From: Siphonodentalium dalli
Taxonomy: Eukaryota > Mollusca > Scaphopoda > Gadilida > Siphonodentaliidae
Reading direction: 5' to 3'
DNA: 64,000 bases
Assembly (NCBI GenBank): GCA_032622095.1
Contig: CP136062.1
Span: 2,046,001 to 2,110,000, forward strand
Part shown: positions 47,150 through 59,119 of the stretch, in pieces
Layout: each line of letters opens with the position of its first letter
Numbering within the stretch: the stretch's first letter is position 1
Translations under genes and position numbers: made by a program
Notes under the pieces: model-generated
Database searches by the model: none
What the model was told of the DNA's origin: nothing
Seen by the model: only the letters and a program-made list of their open reading frames with translations

Positions 47150-47155
47150 AATAAA
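47150..47155 (+). promoter_or_regulatory. Polyadenylation signal AATAAA
   Basis: Lies 47 bp after the TGA at 47101-47103 and is followed by GCTAAAAAAA. Confidence 0.45.
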
Positions 47156-47335
47156 GCTAAAAAAATGAGGGGCGAAGGAATAGACCTCTCGGTCTATTCG
47201 ACCATCCCGGGGTTAGCCCCCCAAATCACAACTTCACACAGTCATACACTTTTCAAATTAACAGTGATCGGTTCTTATATTATATTGTTCGCTTCACGTA
47301 TTGGCGATCATCAACTTCATCTAGACCTATACAAT

Positions 47336-48055
47336 GTAAGTACTTTAATTAAATTATTATCTCCTTGAATTTTTTTCTTATAATATATTATTTTTTGTTA
47401 TAATTCAAGTTGGAATTCTACAAAAATAAATTTGACATTTTTTTTAAATTTTTGAATATATATATATACAGGCAATTAACATCTAGCCTGAATTATGAAC
47501 CCACCAGAAACATTTTCCCCATATTAAAAAGAAGTATATAAAGCTTTTTGATAGGTTTTATGGCAACAACTATAGGCCTATCACTGTTTATGGAATATAA
47601 TATATATTTTTTCACAAATTTTTTTTTTTAATTCTAGTGAAATTTAAAACCGATTAACTTATTCGATTCTTGCCAGGCGTCTTTTACATAAGCTTTATAT
47701 AAGCTTTTTATTTTCGGAATTTTTTTAGACCATAAATAATTCGGTGAACCAAGTAATTATGCTGTATTAGATTTTTTTTCTCTGAATAAATAACAAAATT
47801 ATGGTTAATTGTAAAGTTAACCTCCAAAAAATTGAACCAAACACTCCTTATGACGAGAGTCGATTGATATACGACTATATAATTATAGAATGACCTGTCT
47901 GTCGGCATATCTTCCGAAATATATAATAATATGATCTATAGTTAAAAAAATAGAATTGTCCAATATAACCAATATTACCCTTTTACTTTTACAGTTTGTT
48001 TATCGTCACCGGAGATGCGTACCGCATATCGACCAGCAATCACCACGGGCAAAGG
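47336..48055 (+). other. Possible intron and small exon
   Basis: ACAAT/GTAAGTA at 47336 is a strong donor. TTACCCTTTTACTTTTACAG (ending 47995) is a strong acceptor about 660 bp on, in very AT-rich DNA. The following 60 bp (47996-48055) are GC-richer, open in one frame and end AAAG/GTTTGT. The frame is continuous in phase 0 with the 46898-47335 reading frame. No product is recognised; a non-coding transcript is equally possible. Confidence 0.25.
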
Positions 48056-49602
48056 TTTGTGCACATAATTATAATTCACTCTATAATAATAATATTCTCC
48101 AAATGTGGCATTTGAATTTGTTGTAAAGATGTATTCAGGAATTATGGCCAATTTGTGAAACCTGTTTTTTTATATTAATATTAACACCAATGCATATATG
48201 AAGTAAATTAACACGTTTGAAATATATAATGGTCTACACTTATTTTGATTTGATTATTAATTCCACTTAATCTTGCATATACATGTACACTGCCCAAAGA
48301 GAAAAAGCATTAGGCCTACACATTTAGACGTCATCAGTTAATATATGCGACAGAAGTTCACCTTTAGCTGGTTATAACCTTGATATTTCCATTCACATGG
48401 GACAAATAGGCATTTATATATATAAAGAGCCTTCGTTTACAAATTCATTTAGCGTTCATAAGCAGCGTAAACTTGTCTCCATTACCTATGGTATTGATTT
48501 CTCTAAAACTTAATTACTTTAAAAAAAAGTAATTAATAGTCAATATGACAATAGCAATTGTGATGGTGGTGCAAAATAACTTGCATAGTTGTTCACGATT
48601 AAAAATAAATTAAAGGTATTTACCGGTAGTTCCTTCTAACTTCTCATAAAATGATAAGACTGTATAGATATTAAATTGCTTTTGCCTAATGTCTGCAATA
48701 TATTTCGAATTTTCATCACATAATTATATGTCACTACTCTGAATTACATGAATTATCCCTTAAAATAAATAATGCCTAATCGATCAGCATTAATATAATT
48801 ATAACCCGTTCAAGATATCTACCATACGCCCCTGTTAATCAAACAAAAAAATCAATACTACATTTGCTCTCATTGGCAATTGGAACAGCCAATCAAAACC
48901 GCATTGCCAAGGAAGCGACGCCGTCATCTTCTTTAGAATTTTGTTTCATTCACAAATTTTGCTGGAGAAATTATTGATTATAAACAGTGTTACTAGATTT
49001 CTGTTGTAACATGGGTTTGGTAAGGTTTTAGAAGCGGTTGAGGTAATACCGTTACTCAATTATTTTTCCCGATAAAGTCTAGTAAAGAATAGGATAGTGT
49101 AACTAGATTCATTTGTTTTTGCGGTAACACGAAATTCAGAAACGGTAATTCGGGTAAACACATTATTGATTAGTGCAGGTACATTCAGGCCTTAAGGTTC
49201 AACGAGAATCACCGAATCTATTCTCGTAATGATTCTGAAGAAAGAAGAAACAAATTTGTGCTTTTGTTTGAAATGATATTTTGTTCAAAATTTGGGTCAT
49301 TTTCGGTTTTCACAAAAATGGAAATTATAAAAGGCTAGTGAAATGACACAAGTCTGCAAGATTTACACGGTGTGAGAAAGATAGACCATGATATTTTCAC
49401 GACTTATGGCTATTTCAAGGATGGTGTAACCCCCGCCCCTGTCTCCTGTGGCTTAACTTTATAAAACGCTCTTTATTTGCTTTGATATCAGGACAAGTTG
49501 AGGGTAAATGCTTTTTATTGCAACCATTTTCGGCTTTTCACGAGAGTGCATGACTTCTCGCTAACAAACCGTGTACCGGTATTTCAATTTTCACCCACCA
49601 GA
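48056..49602. other. No supported feature
   Basis: Very AT-rich with no convincing frames. GCCAATCAAAACCGCATTGCCAAGG near 48888 resembles MITE-like terminal sequence but has no partner. Confidence 0.45.
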
Positions 49603-49722
49603 TAAATAATAAGAACCTACCAGCATCATAACTAAATAATAAGAACCACCAGCATCATGACTAAATAATAAGAACCCACCAGCATCATAACTAAATAATA
49701 AGAACCTACTAGAATCATACTC
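49603..49722 (+). repeat. 30-bp minisatellite, four copies
   Basis: TAAATAATAAGAACC followed by YACCAGCATCATRAC starts at 49603, 49633, 49662 and 49692. The last copy is diverged. Confidence 0.9.
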
Positions 49723-49736
49723 ATAGATAAAGAACT

Positions 49737-50581
49737 AGTGTTGAAACGATTAGTGAGTTTCAAAGTCGACTAGTCGAGGCCCAAAGTTGCGTTGCGTCGA
49801 CTAGTCTGTACCTGATATCAAAACTTTCAAATATAACATGGTACAGAAAATTGATCGTACATGGCGAACACTGATGACTGATGCAATGAAGGTCTACATG
49901 TATTGCGTAGCGCATTTCCCTGCATAGACACCAATTTATTTAGGAAATACAGTAAACATCTTGATACCTGTATTTATCCAACACACTGAACGTAATTATA
50001 TAATAAGACATATGGTGGATAATTATTAGAAACACCATCAAAATTTATCATTTATATCCGATTTTTATGTTTAATATCGGCGTTCGAGATTTCGTTTAGT
50101 CACTTGATCACCAATAAACCGGTGCTGAGCAGTGTCACTATAAAATGATAATGTTCCGAATAAATACGCCCTATAGTATAGGCTATGTTGTAGAATACGA
50201 TAGCCAGTTATTAATGTCAGTATCATTTATATACAGGGTATGGTAGCACCAATGACGTCGCCTTAAGCGACCTTCACACAGCATCGCATCATTACCCGAC
50301 GGTGCGATATCAATTGAAGTTTACACAGTGTCAAAGCCGTCTCCGCTAAACGATAAAGACACGTCAATCATTGCTATCATGTCGCAGTGATGTCTTTTGA
50401 TGACGAGTGAGACGGTGTGTGGTCAAATTCATTCTTTCAATTTATAGTCGGGTTGCGGTGTGTGTCTATACTAGTAACACTGTCAATTCCAGGTGCCACC
50501 AAACGTTATACTTACCGTAACTTATGCGCAGTTAACAGTTTATGCCTGAATCGATCTTGTTATACATGTAACTAATACACT
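49737..50581 (-). repeat. Dispersed repeat B, inverted copy
   Basis: Reverse complement of 972-1832, about 85% similar by eye, and complete from AGTGT to ACACT. It gives independent support for the ends of repeat B. Confidence 0.6.
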
Positions 50582-50868
50582 ACCCCTGTATGTTCCGACT
50601 AGTCAACGGCAAAATTCAGAGTCGTTGTTCTGACATACCGTATGTGACAGAAATATTAATAATGCAGAGTGCCGTTTTATGCTTCCCAAATCCCTGACAT
50701 ATCCCGTTTACTATGAAATTACTGCATTGTGCATCTTTTTGTACAAATGCACAGTTCTCCGCTGATCAAGTACATGTAGTTCAAAATGCGCACAATACTT
50801 AAAGGTAAATAACAGTTACAATACATAGTATTTTGTTTAAGGTACTCAATCTGATTAAGCAGCCCTAA

Positions 50869-51145
50869 ATTAGTATTTCTTTGGCTTATGGGGTAAATAA
50901 TATTTGATTCCAGTCGAGGAACCCATCCATCAAAGCTCAGAGTGATCAGATATTGATTTTTAAGTTTGTAATTTAACAACACAATTTTGACCGAGATCAT
51001 CCTTTTGAGGGCGTGTTCTGGGCCACAAACAATAGAAATGTCAAAACTTCAAAAAATGATATCTGATCACTCTGAGTGCTGATGGGTAAGTTCCTCGACT
51101 CGAAACAATTATTTTTTACACCCGAAGCAAAAAAAATAGTAATTT
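50869..51145. repeat. Foldback MITE-like repeat, ~277 bp
   Basis: The left arm 50869-50955 and right arm 51055-51145 are inverted. They share GTCGAGGAAC, CTCAGAGTGATCAGATAT and a TAGTATTTCTTTGGCTT-like outer block. Spacer about 100 bp. Non-coding. Confidence 0.65.
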
Positions 51146-51319
51146 ATGAGGGTCTGATTGGATTTGTAATATATCACTGATTCAGCTGTGATGTCACACG
51201 TGGGTGGGGAAATTAGCACCAAATTAGCTGCAACATCGCATGACCCCCTGGATCTTGGCAGTTATACTCATACGATATACCTACCGAATCTTGGCACATT
51301 GAGCTCTCTTCTCAACACA

Positions 51320-51671
51320 TACCCTGCTGGACAAAACAAGTGTCCACTTAACTTCGGTTAGCGTTGCCACCGCGGCCGAAATGCAATTACACCACGGTTC
51401 CACCGGCTAACTACAGTTGGGCGCTGTGTAATTGCCATTAGGCATGGTGTAGTTACCACAGTGTACTTTCATCAAACCAGAAATCTAACCACGGTGTACA
51501 TGCCATTCGACCGCGAGGGTGGTTGCCTATCGGCAACAGTGAATTTGCCGTTTAGCCACAGTGTACTTGCGTTCGGCCGCGGTGTTCAACTGCAGTTACA
51601 AACTCTGACACCGCGGCCAAACGGCAAATACACCGTGGTGCCAATGGACACTTGTTTTGTCCAGCGGGGTA
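51320..51671. mobile_element. MITE with 25-bp terminal inverted repeats and TA target site
   Basis: Termini 51322-51346 and 51645-51669 are inverted with one mismatch (CCCYGCTGGACAAAACAAGT...). Each end is flanked by TA (51320-51321 and 51670-51671). The interior is made of short blocks like GGCCGCGGTGTACTTGCC in both orientations, giving high local GC and CCGCGG sites. Copies at 37464 and 38235 are truncated. TA duplication fits Tc1/mariner-type mobilisation; that is an inference. Confidence 0.8.
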
Positions 51672-53046
51672 TCGGTATACATACGCAATCTACTTTAAAA
51701 AACGGAACGAAAACCGAGAGTCAACTCTTTAGGCCAAACCGAAACCGTAACCGAGTCAAAATTTCAAAACCTCCCATCAATAACATCTGTGCGCTACAGT
51801 AGTCGACTTATTGAGGTTGAATCGTCAACGCTGACGTCTGCCAGTGAGACAAATCCCCAACATACTAGTAGTCTACATAGCCAAGCAATCTGAATTAAGA
51901 GGGCTGAATGATTAACAACCTTCAATAAAAATGTACATGTACCGGTATGCAACATATTGTTTATTTAACAACTTCTATGAATCTTTTTCAATTGCATATA
52001 TTTATTACATAATGCATAAACCCTGTAAGGTTTTTCAAACAAAACTTCTAGCACCGGTTCAGCCGTCCGGCATTAGATACTCGATATTTTGGAAATCCTG
52101 ATTTCTAAAAAAAATTTACATTCTCTATTCACATTGATTATATGTATTCATCATAGTTTTTTAATTTCACTAGATGACATATTGGCATTAATGACATATT
52201 AGTGAGGTAAATTACCAAGAAAGTTACAATTGACAGTTTTAGAAATATTGTTTTCAATTGAAGACGTTCCATTGTCAATCATGTCCCCGAGAGACGGCGT
52301 TCGATTACTCAACTTATTATAGACTAGTTGACTTCTGGGAACACATACTCCTTTAATACAACACGTAGTCTTCTACTGGTGTATGCACGTCATTAGCATC
52401 CAAATTGATTTGTACCCAAGCACTTAGCATTCCATTCCATAGTACCGGTATGAACACGTTTGTGGTACTATGTCTTAAAATAAATTTTGTATTATTTAAT
52501 ATAAATTAACTTTTTGGTCCAGGCATAAACTACCGGTACACATGTACATGTATACATTATAAGTTACTGATTTCCATGTATAAGCTGTGATAAAATTATT
52601 ATACGGATAGTGGATTGGGCAACACATGGCACACATTGTGTAAATAAATAATTTGATCTCGGACTACAATGCATATAATACATGTACCGTATAATATTTA
52701 CATGTACATGTATTTGATACACTTGCCAGAAAACTGTACAAAGATGTCGAAATTTATAGACAAGCATTCTATTTTTGCATGTATCTACCGTCTGTACAAG
52801 TAACATTACTTCGTACTCGGCAGACAGTAAAATATTGGATATCTGGTTTCTGCTAATTTATTCTGCAAAGCAGAAAATATAGAAACCAACCACATTTCCC
52901 CACACCAGTTTTTTGAGTTTATACTAACTAACTTATACCAGTACTTGCATGTTTTCCATGTAAATATGTCACTGACCAACAATAATTGTTTCCCCATTGA
53001 ATCCGGTACCGGTAAATTGAGTTATGTGCGGTTGTAATTTGTGTTG
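51672..53046. other. No supported feature
   Basis: AT-rich with ACATGTACATGTA words. Small minus-strand frames at 52564-52806 and 52806-52997 have no motifs. Confidence 0.45.
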
Positions 53047-53050
53047 TTAC

Positions 53051-53843
53051 TGTGCCAAGACAACCCCAGGGACATAACTTTCAACCCGGGAAGAAAACAG
53101 GCAATCTCTAAGTCGCGGAGGCCGCTCGATTACCACACATATCAGCGCCACTGTTGGCTACATCTAGATTGCGAAATACTGGACATCCATGCAGTACCCA
53201 TGTCCGACACACACATAGGAGGATAATTGGGAAGTAAACAGAACGATTTTGGGATTAGCGAGACCAGATGCTACGCCAGGAAAAGCTACTGACATCTAGC
53301 GCATCGTGATGGATAGGGAGAAGAGTCTGAAGAACACACAGGAAAACTACCCCGCCTGGTTAACATAGGAACGCCCCAATTAACGTACCATGAAATGCGA
53401 ACCGAGCCGGAATAATACCGTTCCTGTATTTGAACGCGGACGAATCGAGACCCGACAGACAGTTCTAACCGACTAACCAGCCGTTACCAAAACTTCTCGG
53501 ACGCCAAGAAGACAGCTAGGATCTCTAGACGGAAGCATGGATAGGAATGCAAGGTAACACATTATGATCTTGTATTCCCAACAACACACAACTGATGCGC
53601 CGACGAAGAAGAAGAGCAGACGACAGGAAGATAAACTCAACCGGAACTCAACCGAGTAGATGACAAGCAGACACGCCCGACCTATGAAGACGGAAGAAGA
53701 CCCTAAACCGAGCAGACGACAGGAAGACAAACTCAACTAGGAGGAACCCAGATGCCGGTGATTGAACATTATTGACTTTGCTGTAATTAAATAATCAAAC
53801 CGTTCTGATAGTCTTAAGAGTTATATGTACCCGTATTGGCACA
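53051..53843 (+). repeat. 5' LTR
   Basis: 793 bp, starting TGTGCCAA and ending TTGGCACA, an 8-bp perfect terminal inverted repeat. An internal GACGACAGGAAGAYAAACTC block occurs twice about 82 bp apart (near 53619 and 53715). The LTR should hold promoter and polyadenylation functions; no classical TATA box is obvious. Confidence 0.95.
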
Positions 53844-53854
53844 TATCTCTTAAC

Positions 53855-53872
53855 TGGTGCCGTGAGCAGGAT
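53855..53872 (+). other. Primer-binding site
   Basis: TGGTGCCGTGAGCAGGAT begins with the TGG expected opposite a tRNA 3' CCA and starts 11 bp after the LTR. The primer tRNA is not identified. Confidence 0.6.
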
Positions 53873-53949
53873 CTGAACGCTAATCGCAGACACAACGTGA
53901 AACCAGAAGAGGAACAGTGTAAACAGAAACAGTGTGGGAAAATTCGCAA

Positions 53950-53958
53950 AACGTGAGT
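53950..53958 (+). promoter_or_regulatory. Candidate splice donor in the leader
   Basis: AAC/GTGAGT places a consensus donor at 53953, 25 bp upstream of the first gag ATG (53978). This is where retroviruses and env-bearing gypsy elements keep their major donor. Confidence 0.45.
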
Positions 53959-53977
53959 ATAATTGTTAATTATCATA

Positions 53978-55054
53978 ATGGCTACCCAATCTACATCTAC
54001 TCGCCCCATTTACAGAGTCTATCAATTTTCAAATTGCTGCAATGGCCATGGCTACGGTGACACAGGTAGTGACGTCATTTGGCGGAGACCCCGCGAAATA
54101 CCACGGGTGGGTCAAGGCAATAGAAAAATGCGCAATACTCACTGGGGCCAACAACACGAAGAAACCGTATATGGCATTCCAAAGTAGTGCGGTCCCCGTT
54201 TCGGATTTCCTACAAAGATATTTGGCCACGAATCCTAACGCCACGTGGCAAGAAAAAAAAACTGAATTATCTAGTCGATTTGCCGAGATATATGATAATC
54301 AATTCGCCCTTTCGATGCTAAGAAAAATTAAGCAAAAACACAACGAAAATTTACATGTGCTAGCCGAACGAATTTTGGAGATAGCAACGGTCGCGTACCG
54401 AGATCAACCCGGTGGGATCAACGCAGTTGAAGGCCAACTCGTAGGGTTTTATATTGACGATTTAAGAAACGACAGCTTGAAAACGAAGTTGATTAGAGAT
54501 GCCCCAAAACACTAAAATTGGCAGCCGAAATCGCCATGCGAGAAATGGGGATCCGACGTATATTCATCCTATGAACGGGCCGCGAAAATTACAACGAAAA
54601 TGAACCAGAAGCAATGGAAATCGATAGTTTCAGAAACAAACGTGAGAGAACAGCCTGCGAAATATGCGCGCGCGATAACCACACGACCCGAGAACACCGA
54701 TCACGCCCGAGACAGGTGCATGTCGAAGCAGTGGTTAAACCCCGAACAGTCGAATGTTGGACGTGTCAAGGTGACCATGTCGCTCGTGACTGCCCCTTTA
54801 AGACCGAAAACCAAAGGCACATATCTTGCTGGGTTTGCGAAGGTAATCACTTGGCTAGAAATTGCCCCTCTAAATCCGGAGATTCGAAGCAAAAGCAATG
54901 GAACGCGCCGGTAACGCCACCTAGGGGAATCCGCCGAGATCAGCCGAATCGATCACGTGACCTATCCCATAATGCACCGCGTCACAGCCGGAGATATCCG
55001 ACATTAAACGAACCACCACGACTAATGACCCCGCCCACATACGCAAAAAACTAA
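53978..55054 (+). pseudogene. gag: capsid-like and zinc-knuckle nucleocapsid, frameshifted
   Basis: Gag packages the element RNA. The first ATG (53978) opens a short frame. The main capsid-like frame runs 54042-54515 (G-G-D-P-A-K-Y-H-G-W near the start) and must have been reached through a frameshift near 54030. At least one more frameshift lies in 54510-54613. The nucleocapsid frame 54614-55054 opens with M-E-I-D-S-F. It shows a C-X2-C-X4-H-X4-H motif (residues 15-28) and two C-X2-C-X3-H-X4-C knuckles (residues 48-60 and 72-84). The X3 spacing is one residue shorter than the retroviral CCHC box. A basic, Arg-rich tail follows. The frame ends TAA at 55052-55054, directly after the slippery heptamer. 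Confidence 0.85.
55045..55051 (+). promoter_or_regulatory. -1 programmed frameshift heptamer
   Basis: A AAA AAC in the gag frame, directly followed by the gag stop TAA (55052-55054). Slipping back one base enters the frame that carries the protease. This is one of the classic X XXY YYZ slippery heptamers, and its placement at the last gag codons is what the family uses to set the Gag:Gag-Pol ratio. A downstream structure was not assessed. Confidence 0.75.
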
Positions 55055-55746
55055 GGAATCCTCTCATTGAGGCCACATATGAGAGGAAGTTTAGTATCAA
55101 TATTGTGGGGAACCCCAGCTCATGTTTAGTTAGAATAGGCAAAAGTAAATATCGCTCGTTAGTGGATAGTGGCGCGGAAGTGTCATTGATTCACAAGCGT
55201 GTCTACGACGCATTACAGTTTCGACCATAACTAACTAGGGAACACATTAACCTTAGCTCCGTGAATGGGAAATCACTGGGTGTACTTGGTAGCGTGGAAC
55301 TAACCTTCAGAATGGCGAAACAAAAATTAACCCATACATTTTATGTGGTGAATGATATGACCCGGAATATGATCTTAGGGAGGGATTGGTTGACCTCTCG
55401 GGGGGTCAGACTATATTATGATCTGGGATGCCTCAAGGTCAGTGACGTGTACATCCCCTTGGAATCGGACGCGCACATAGCTTCCCTGCTGAGATTGACC
55501 AGCAAGGTTAGCTTAAAGCCCCAAACATCAACTTTATGTATGGGAAAATCAAAAAAGAAAGGCTACCTAGCATCAGAACCCGGTCTGGAAATTGGCAGCT
55601 CCATTTATGGGGTGGGCAAGAGGAATAAGGTCCCGGTATTACTCGTCAATAACACCAACAAAACGTTTCGCCTACGACGGGGCAGTGTGATCGGCAAGAC
55701 GGTCGTGTGTGACCCCGAAACCAACCATGAAATCAACTCTTTGTAG
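55052..55746 (+). pseudogene. pol, aspartic protease
   Basis: In frame 1, the catalytic D-S-G-A (55165-55176) sits in L-V-D-S-G-A-E-V-S-L-I. About 70 residues on is N-M-I-L-G-R-D-W-L (from about 55363), the conserved C-terminal I-L-G. These are the hallmarks of retropepsins, which cut the polyprotein as dimers. A premature TAA at 55228-55230 breaks the domain, and a TAG at 55744-55746 separates it from the RT in the same frame. Confidence 0.85.
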
Positions 55747-56619
55747 CAAAGCTCCCGGTTCCCGACAACCCGTAATTACCGCGACAATGGCTATGCTCTT
55801 GGGCGCGCCGACCGTAACAGGGTAGACAACTCTAGGTCAGCGCGCTCTATCGTCGAGAAAAGCTTAAATTTAGCCGAAGTTTCATGCCAAGAGCAATACC
55901 GAGAGACACTGATAAAATTGTTGAAGTTCAACTCGGACATTTTTGCCGACATGGACACTGAGCTGACGCAAACGAGCACGGTTAAAATGCACATTGACAC
56001 GGGAAACCACCCCCCGATAAAACTTCGCCCGTATTGCACCCCTTTGAATAAACGACCGTTGGTTGACACTGCCATAAATGATATGCTTGAAGCGGACATT
56101 ATGAGGCCGAGTTCGAGTGCTTATTCCGCTCCGATCGTGTTGGCTGACAAGCGCGACGGCACAAAACGATTTTGCGTCGACTTCAGACGATTAAATTCCA
56201 TAACCAAACCTATGTCGTACCCACTTGAGGTCATAGACGATATTTTGGCACTTCTTGGAAAATCGAAATTCTTCACCACTATCGATCTCAAAAGTGGCTA
56301 TTGGCAGTGCCAGGTCGCAGAGGAGGACAAACAAAAGACCGCATTCGCATGCCACCGATGCCTCTTTGAATTCAACTACATGCCTTTTGGGCTCCGGAAC
56401 GCTGGCGGTGTTTTATCCCAGTTTATGGCCCAGGTGTTATGTGGGATGGGTGATTACGACATTGCCTACTTAGACGACGTCCTGATCTACAGCGAGTCCC
56501 TTGAATTATACTTGGAACATATCCAGAAAGTCTTTGTCAAGTTGCGCCAACATACGCTGAAATTAAAATTAAAAAAGTGCCAATTCCTAAAACGAGAGAC
56601 AAAGTATTTGGTTTTATAA
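55747..56619 (+). pseudogene. pol, reverse transcriptase
   Basis: Same frame as the protease. RT landmarks in order: L-R-P-Y opening, V-D-F-R-R-L-N, T-T-I-D-L-K-S-G-Y-W-Q, F-A-C-H...F-N-Y-M-P-F-G-L and the catalytic Y-L-D-D at 56467-56478. The thumb follows (L-K-K-C-Q-F-L). The frame breaks at TAA 56617-56619. A one-base loss just upstream moves the conserved G-F-I-I-D-T-D-G-V segment into frame 3 (56577-56760). Confidence 0.9.
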
Positions 56620-58825
56620 TTGATACCGACGGCGTCCGACCTGACCCCGACAAGGTCAAGGCCATCCGGTCGCTTGTACCCCCAACATCAGTCAAGGAAG
56701 TCCGTTCCTACATTGGCATGAGCAACTACTATCCAGATTTGTCCCCTCATTTTCGCAGATCGCTGAACCTTTGGTGCAGCTTACACAAAAACATGCCAAA
56801 TTCAAATGGGACCAAGCTTGCCAAATTTCGTTTGAAAAACTAAAGGAAACTCTGACAGCAGTGCCTCTTCTGGCCTACCCAAATACGGCCACGCCCTATA
56901 CATTGTATACTGATGCAAGCGACCTTTGCATCGGTGCCTGTCTGACCCAGTTGGGCTCAGATGGCGTTGAAGAACCAATTTATTACCTCTCACACAAACT
57001 TAGCGATACTCAAACCCGATGGCCAACTGTGGAAAAAGAGACATATGCAATTCACTTCGCATTACAAAGGTTGGACCATTACCTTCATGACGCCACTTTC
57101 ACGATAACAACAGATCATAAACCATTAAAGTATATCTTGGAATCCCCCATGCAGAACAAGAAAATTCAACAGTGGGCTTTGGGCATAACTGGATATAACT
57201 GTAACATTGAGTACATAGCTGGCCCAGATAATCACTGCGCAGACCTGGTCAGTCGAACGCCCCCTAATGCTTATACTGAACGGGAGAAGGCAGAAGTAGA
57301 GGTAGATATAAACGACAATAACCTTACAGTCGCCGAGACCCAAGCGGAAATCGCCGCCTTAAATTCGTGTAAATTTCAACCCAAAGACTTCGCAAGCTGC
57401 GAGGTAACCCCAAAAGAACTGCCGAATAAAACTCAAATTGGTCAGGTCTACCAGCCTACTAATCTACTGTTCAACAAGCCAGGCTTCAACATGCTTGAGG
57501 AACAAAAGAAAGACCCGGAAATTGCGTCAGTTCTGGATGCCCTCGACAAAGGCGAGGACACCCGGAATGACAAACACTTGATGATTGACGGGGTACTCTA
57601 TTACCTCTCGAGTGCTGACGCGGAACCGACCCCACGCCTTTGGGGGCCCGCACATCTTCAAACCAACATAATCCAACAATACCATGATGATAATGGCCAC
57701 GTAGGAGTAGACAAAACGCATGATGCGATTAGGTCGAAATATTTTTGGCCCAGACTGTACAAGGAACTAAACTGCTACGTTGGCAAGTGCGTGACCTGCC
57801 AAGTCAGGTCTCTGCAAAAAAAATCCCCTAAAATGCAAATAACGGACACGCCCCCTTACCATTTTGCCAAAATTGGTTTGGACCTATCAGGCCCCTACCC
57901 CACGTCGCTATCGGGTAACCGCTACATTATCAGCTTCGTGGACTTATATAGCGGGTTGGCAGAAGCGTTTCCGGTCAAGGACAAGTCAGCTGATAACGTT
58001 GTTCATATCTTGATCGACGAAATCTTCCCGCGACATGGATGCCCCCAAGAAATAATCACCGATAACGGCAGTGAGAACATTAATTACAAAGTCAGGGACA
58101 CCCTGAAGGTCTTGAACATTGATCACGTGACCACGTCCTATTATCACCCCCAGAGCAACGCCAAGGTTGAGCGATTTCATTGCACTTTGAAAACCGTAGT
58201 ATCCAGGAAAGTGGCGGACCAAACAAACACGTGGGACGTCCATTTAAATCAAGCACTAGCTGCAATCCGATTTAACAAAAATGAAACTTCAAAATTCTCC
58301 CCCTTCTTCTTGTTATACAACCGGGACGTCGTGTTCCCAATAGACAATCTTCTAAAACCCAGGCGTAAATACGCCGGAGATGATTACCATCAAATAGCTT
58401 TGCAACAACAACACAAATAATTTATGATGGTACACAAACACGTGAAACATGCGAAATGCCAACAAGCAGCGAAATTTAACAAAAAGGCCACAGACACCGA
58501 ATTCGAGATTGGCGAGGCCGTCTATGTTAAGAATCACTTACGAAAAAGCAAACTTGAAAATAAATGGAAACCCTACTTCCGAATAACCAAGAAAATAACG
58601 CCCGTTACTTTCGAGTTAAGGAATCAATTAACTGGGAAAGTCACACAATCCCATGCTGAACATATGCGCAAGGCCAACCTTGAATGGGAAATCCCCAAAA
58701 CTGACAACAACAAGCGTGCTCAAACGTATGTTGTTCCCCCTGAAGACGAAGATAGCGACGTTCCTGCCCTAACCCTGTTGGTGGGTCTTCTGGCGATGAG
58801 ACAGAACCATTGCCAGATGATGTAA
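56577..58825 (+). pseudogene. pol, RT connection, RNase H and integrase
   Basis: Frame 3 (56577 to about 56745) holds V-R-P-D-P-D-K-V-K-A-I and S-Y-I-G-M-S-N-Y-Y. After another one-base shift, frame 2 carries RNase H (Y-T-D-A-S with Asp at 56912-56914). Integrase follows: an H-H-C-C zinc domain (about 57680-57800), then core residues D (57881-57883), D (58061-58063, in T-D-N-G-S) and E (58169-58171, in K-V-E-R-F). The last two are 35 residues apart, as expected. A TAA at 58418-58420 interrupts the protein. Beyond it the C-terminal region has a W-K-P-Y-F-R-I motif (about 58564), matching the GPY/F module. The end at 58825 is probably a frameshift artefact. Confidence 0.9.
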
Positions 58826-59119
58826 TCGCTCGATTTCGGAAACAATGTTCGGACTCCGATGATGAGGATGTCCCTTTAAGCGAGCTTAAATTGCGCCTAC
58901 AGCGTAGAAAAGCGCGACTCGCACGCTCTTTCTCACGTTTCTGCGCCTTATCGACACAGGCGCAAAATAACAAAGATGCTTACAAGTGATGACAGCTCAG
59001 ACGATGAGTTAATGGAAGTGGCCGCCATTGAATCAACCCCTCGTGAATGTAGGCCCGTACCGGCCCCACGCAAGTGTAAGCAGCTCATGAATGGAGCGAG
59101 CAGCAACTTAATAGGTTAA
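58760..59119 (+). pseudogene. Acidic/basic tail of pol, frameshifted
   Basis: From about 58770 another frame reads G-S-S-G-D-E-T-E, then D-S-D-D-E-D-V-P-L-S-E-L-K-L-R-L-Q-R-R-K. A further shift near 58970 gives the 48-codon frame 58976-59119 (S-D-D-S-S-D-D-E-L-M). The continuous composition suggests one disordered acidic tail split by two indels. No chromodomain is seen. Confidence 0.5.

Noticed and set aside
54600..54914. Alternative 104-codon frame over gag
   Set aside because: The overlapping frame 54614-55054 carries the zinc knuckles and ends at the frameshift site, so this one is a shadow.
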